A stretch of DNA of 64,000 nucleotides from Carettochelys insculpta (taxonomy: Eukaryota; Chordata; Testudines; Carettochelyidae): assembly GCF_033958435.1 (NCBI RefSeq), contig NC_134138.1, positions 267,941,798-268,005,797 on the forward strand, written 5' to 3'. The notes beneath the pieces are model-generated. The model saw only the letters and a program-made list of their open reading frames with translations, did not search any database and had not been told where the DNA came from. Position numbers and translations under genes: made by a program. Shown in pieces: positions 62,333-64,000 of the stretch. The stretch's first letter is position 1. Each line of letters opens with the position of its first letter.

Positions 62333-62525
62333 ACAATGGATCCAGTGCTCAGAGCTGGGAGGGGGGGTTCAATTCCCTGCTCCACCACGGACCTTACGAG
62401 TGATTTGCACAAGTGACTTAGCCTCTCTGTGCCTCACTTCCCCATCAGTAAATGGGAGAGGATAATAGGTCTATCCTTCACAGGGGTATAGTAGGGATAA
62501 ACACCTTAAAGACTGTCAGATGCTA
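62333..62525 (+). repeat. MIR SINE, nearly full length
   Basis: caatggatccagtgctcaga, ggttcaattccctgctcca, caagtgacttagcctctctg, agtaaatgggagaggataat and taaacaccttaaagactgtc follow the MIR consensus order from box A/B head to 3' tail. Confidence 0.85.
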
Positions 62526-62949
62526 ACGTAATGAGGGTCGGATGAGAGCCCTGAAACTGATGGGCCCTGACAAATGTGAGGTCTGGGTTAGGTGGGGAAA
62601 CAACCAGATTCTCTCATTCTGGTTTTTGGATCTCCCCCTGGGCCAAGGATGGTGCATGCCCTGCTTTTGCTGGCCACTGTCAGCCCCACCGTGCTGTGCA
62701 TGCTATAGAATGTGCAGAGGAGATGCAGCAAATTCCATTTCCCAGTACATGCAGCCCAGTAAGAAGGAGTGGATGGCAAGAGTAGGGCACAAAGTCACTG
62801 CCATGCTGACCTTACAGGCTGTGGGAGGAGAGCCAACAGCATGAATAGGTGGCATTGTTGTCATTGACTCAGTTTTGGAGGGAAGAGCTGGGCATGGGTC
62901 AGAAACCTCTTAGGTGTGGTCAGGTCAGCTGGACTTGTTCTCATTCTGG

Positions 62950-63440
62950 CCCCCAAATTAGGTCCAACCGTATCTCTAGGCCCAATGGGTCCAGACCCCC
63001 ATTTTCAGCTGTTGATAGACCTACCTCCATGAACTTATCTGATTCTTTTTTGGACCCAGACATAATTTTGACCTTCACAAACATCCCATGGCAATGAGTA
63101 CTGCAGGTTGACTATGCATTGGCTGAAAAAATATTTCTTTTGTCTGTCTGAAACTTCATGTCTATTCATTTCACCAGGTGATCCTAGTTCTTGTTCTCTG
63201 TGTATGGGTAAATAACACTTCCTTATTCTCTTTCTCCATGCCATTTGTGATTTTATAAACCTCTATTATAGCCCTCTCTTTGGTTGTTTCTTTTTAAAAA
63301 TGAGCAATTCCTACCTTTTTAATCTTTTCATGGAAGTTGTTCCATGCCTTAAGCATTCTGTTGCCTTTTTAAGCATCTTTTCCTAAACCCCCATCCCTCT
63401 ATATGCTTTTTTTTAATGAAGTGACTAGAACTTCATGCAC
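62950..63440 (-). mobile_element. Old CR1 LINE fragment
   Basis: Blocks such as ctccatgaacttatctgatt, tttatttggacc-like and gtatgggtaaataacacttc parallel the 3240-3480 part of the young CR1 at much lower similarity, with ORF2 C-terminus on the minus strand. Confidence 0.7.
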
Positions 63441-64000
63441 ATTATATACTCTGCAGAGTAGAGAATGACCTTTTGTTATATGTTTATACGAAGTTTAGCA
63501 CAATGGGACTGGGAACACTAGGTGCTACAACCATAATTATAATACTGACAATACAGAACATCAAATTCTGCAGCTAGATATATCAATCTCTGGCAGACCA
63601 GAGCAGATTACTATAAGGAATTTTAAAGCACCAGTACAACCCTTGGCTAAACCAGGCTATGAACAATGACGTTTTAAAAATATGATTTACTAATGTCCTT
63701 ATAAAAAGGTGATCAACACACATCAACTCAAAACTGTAACAAAGGAAAAGATATTGTAAATCAAATTTATTTGAACAAAATCTTATAAATGTGAACAACA
63801 TACGAAGTCATCAGGATATCTGGGATTTATGGAGTAGGGAAACAGGAAGACAGATTTTAGATAAAATAGCTTGTTTATTTTTTTTCACCTTCAAAACCAT
63901 CTCCAATAAACAAAGAAATAAAAACATTTTATAAAAGAAGAAAACATTTACAAGATTACATAGCCATTTAGATCAATTTGGAATACCAAATAAAGACATA
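63441..64000. other. Unassigned, upstream intron
   Basis: AT-rich. No exon or repeat recognised. Confidence 0.45.

Overview
The window is vertebrate nuclear DNA: sparse exons in very long introns, and dense, layered transposable elements. CR1 LINEs, Penelope-like elements, a DIRS-like fragment, MIR SINEs and very abundant Harbinger-type MITEs with GGCTACGTCTACACG ends together suggest a non-avian sauropsid, most probably a turtle. The species assignment is inference from repeat content, not from a marker gene.

One protein-coding gene spans the window on the minus strand: a voltage-gated sodium channel alpha subunit, best read as SCN5A (Nav1.5). Five consecutive exons are present with canonical GT-AG sites: the end of the I-II linker (60501-60633), domain II S1 (49214-49452), S2 to S4 (37407-37580), S4 to S6 with the pore loop (34861-35217), and the end of S6 plus the II-III linker (13-489). 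Lengths are 133, 239, 174, 357 and about 477 bp, and the phases join without a break. By my recollection human SCN5A exons 13 to 17 are 133, 239, 174, 351 and 441 bp. Introns are about 11.0, 11.6, 2.2 and 34.4 kb. The rest of the gene lies outside the window.

The introns are a record of nested transposition. The main system is PIF/Harbinger. A decayed two-gene element of about 4.6 kb (44178-48772) carries a Myb/SANT-like gene on the plus strand and a HARBI1-like transposase on the minus strand, bounded by TIRs and a TAT duplication. Six copies of one roughly 710-bp MITE (5020, 9273, 18929, 26049, 41013, 53315), each flanked by a 3-bp target duplication, and several unrelated-looking MITE families share the same terminal GGCTACRTCTACAC motif. 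Three empty-site comparisons (two in CR1, one in a hAT-like repeat) support these boundaries.

Other layers are CR1 copies (3017-6165, 7897-8803, 9258-10320, 14047-15060, 17085-17172, 59983-60465, 62950-63440), Penelope-like fragments (RT at 11.9 kb, GIY-YIG at 29.1 kb, tails at 17.6, 20.4 and 51.5 kb), a DIRS-like gag remnant (12.9-13.9 kb), Tigger-like TA-flanked elements, hAT-like elements, three MIR copies, a probable solo LTR (40.25-40.95 kb) and an arrestin retropseudogene (52.4-52.8 kb). I found no tRNA, rRNA, CRISPR array or prokaryotic feature.
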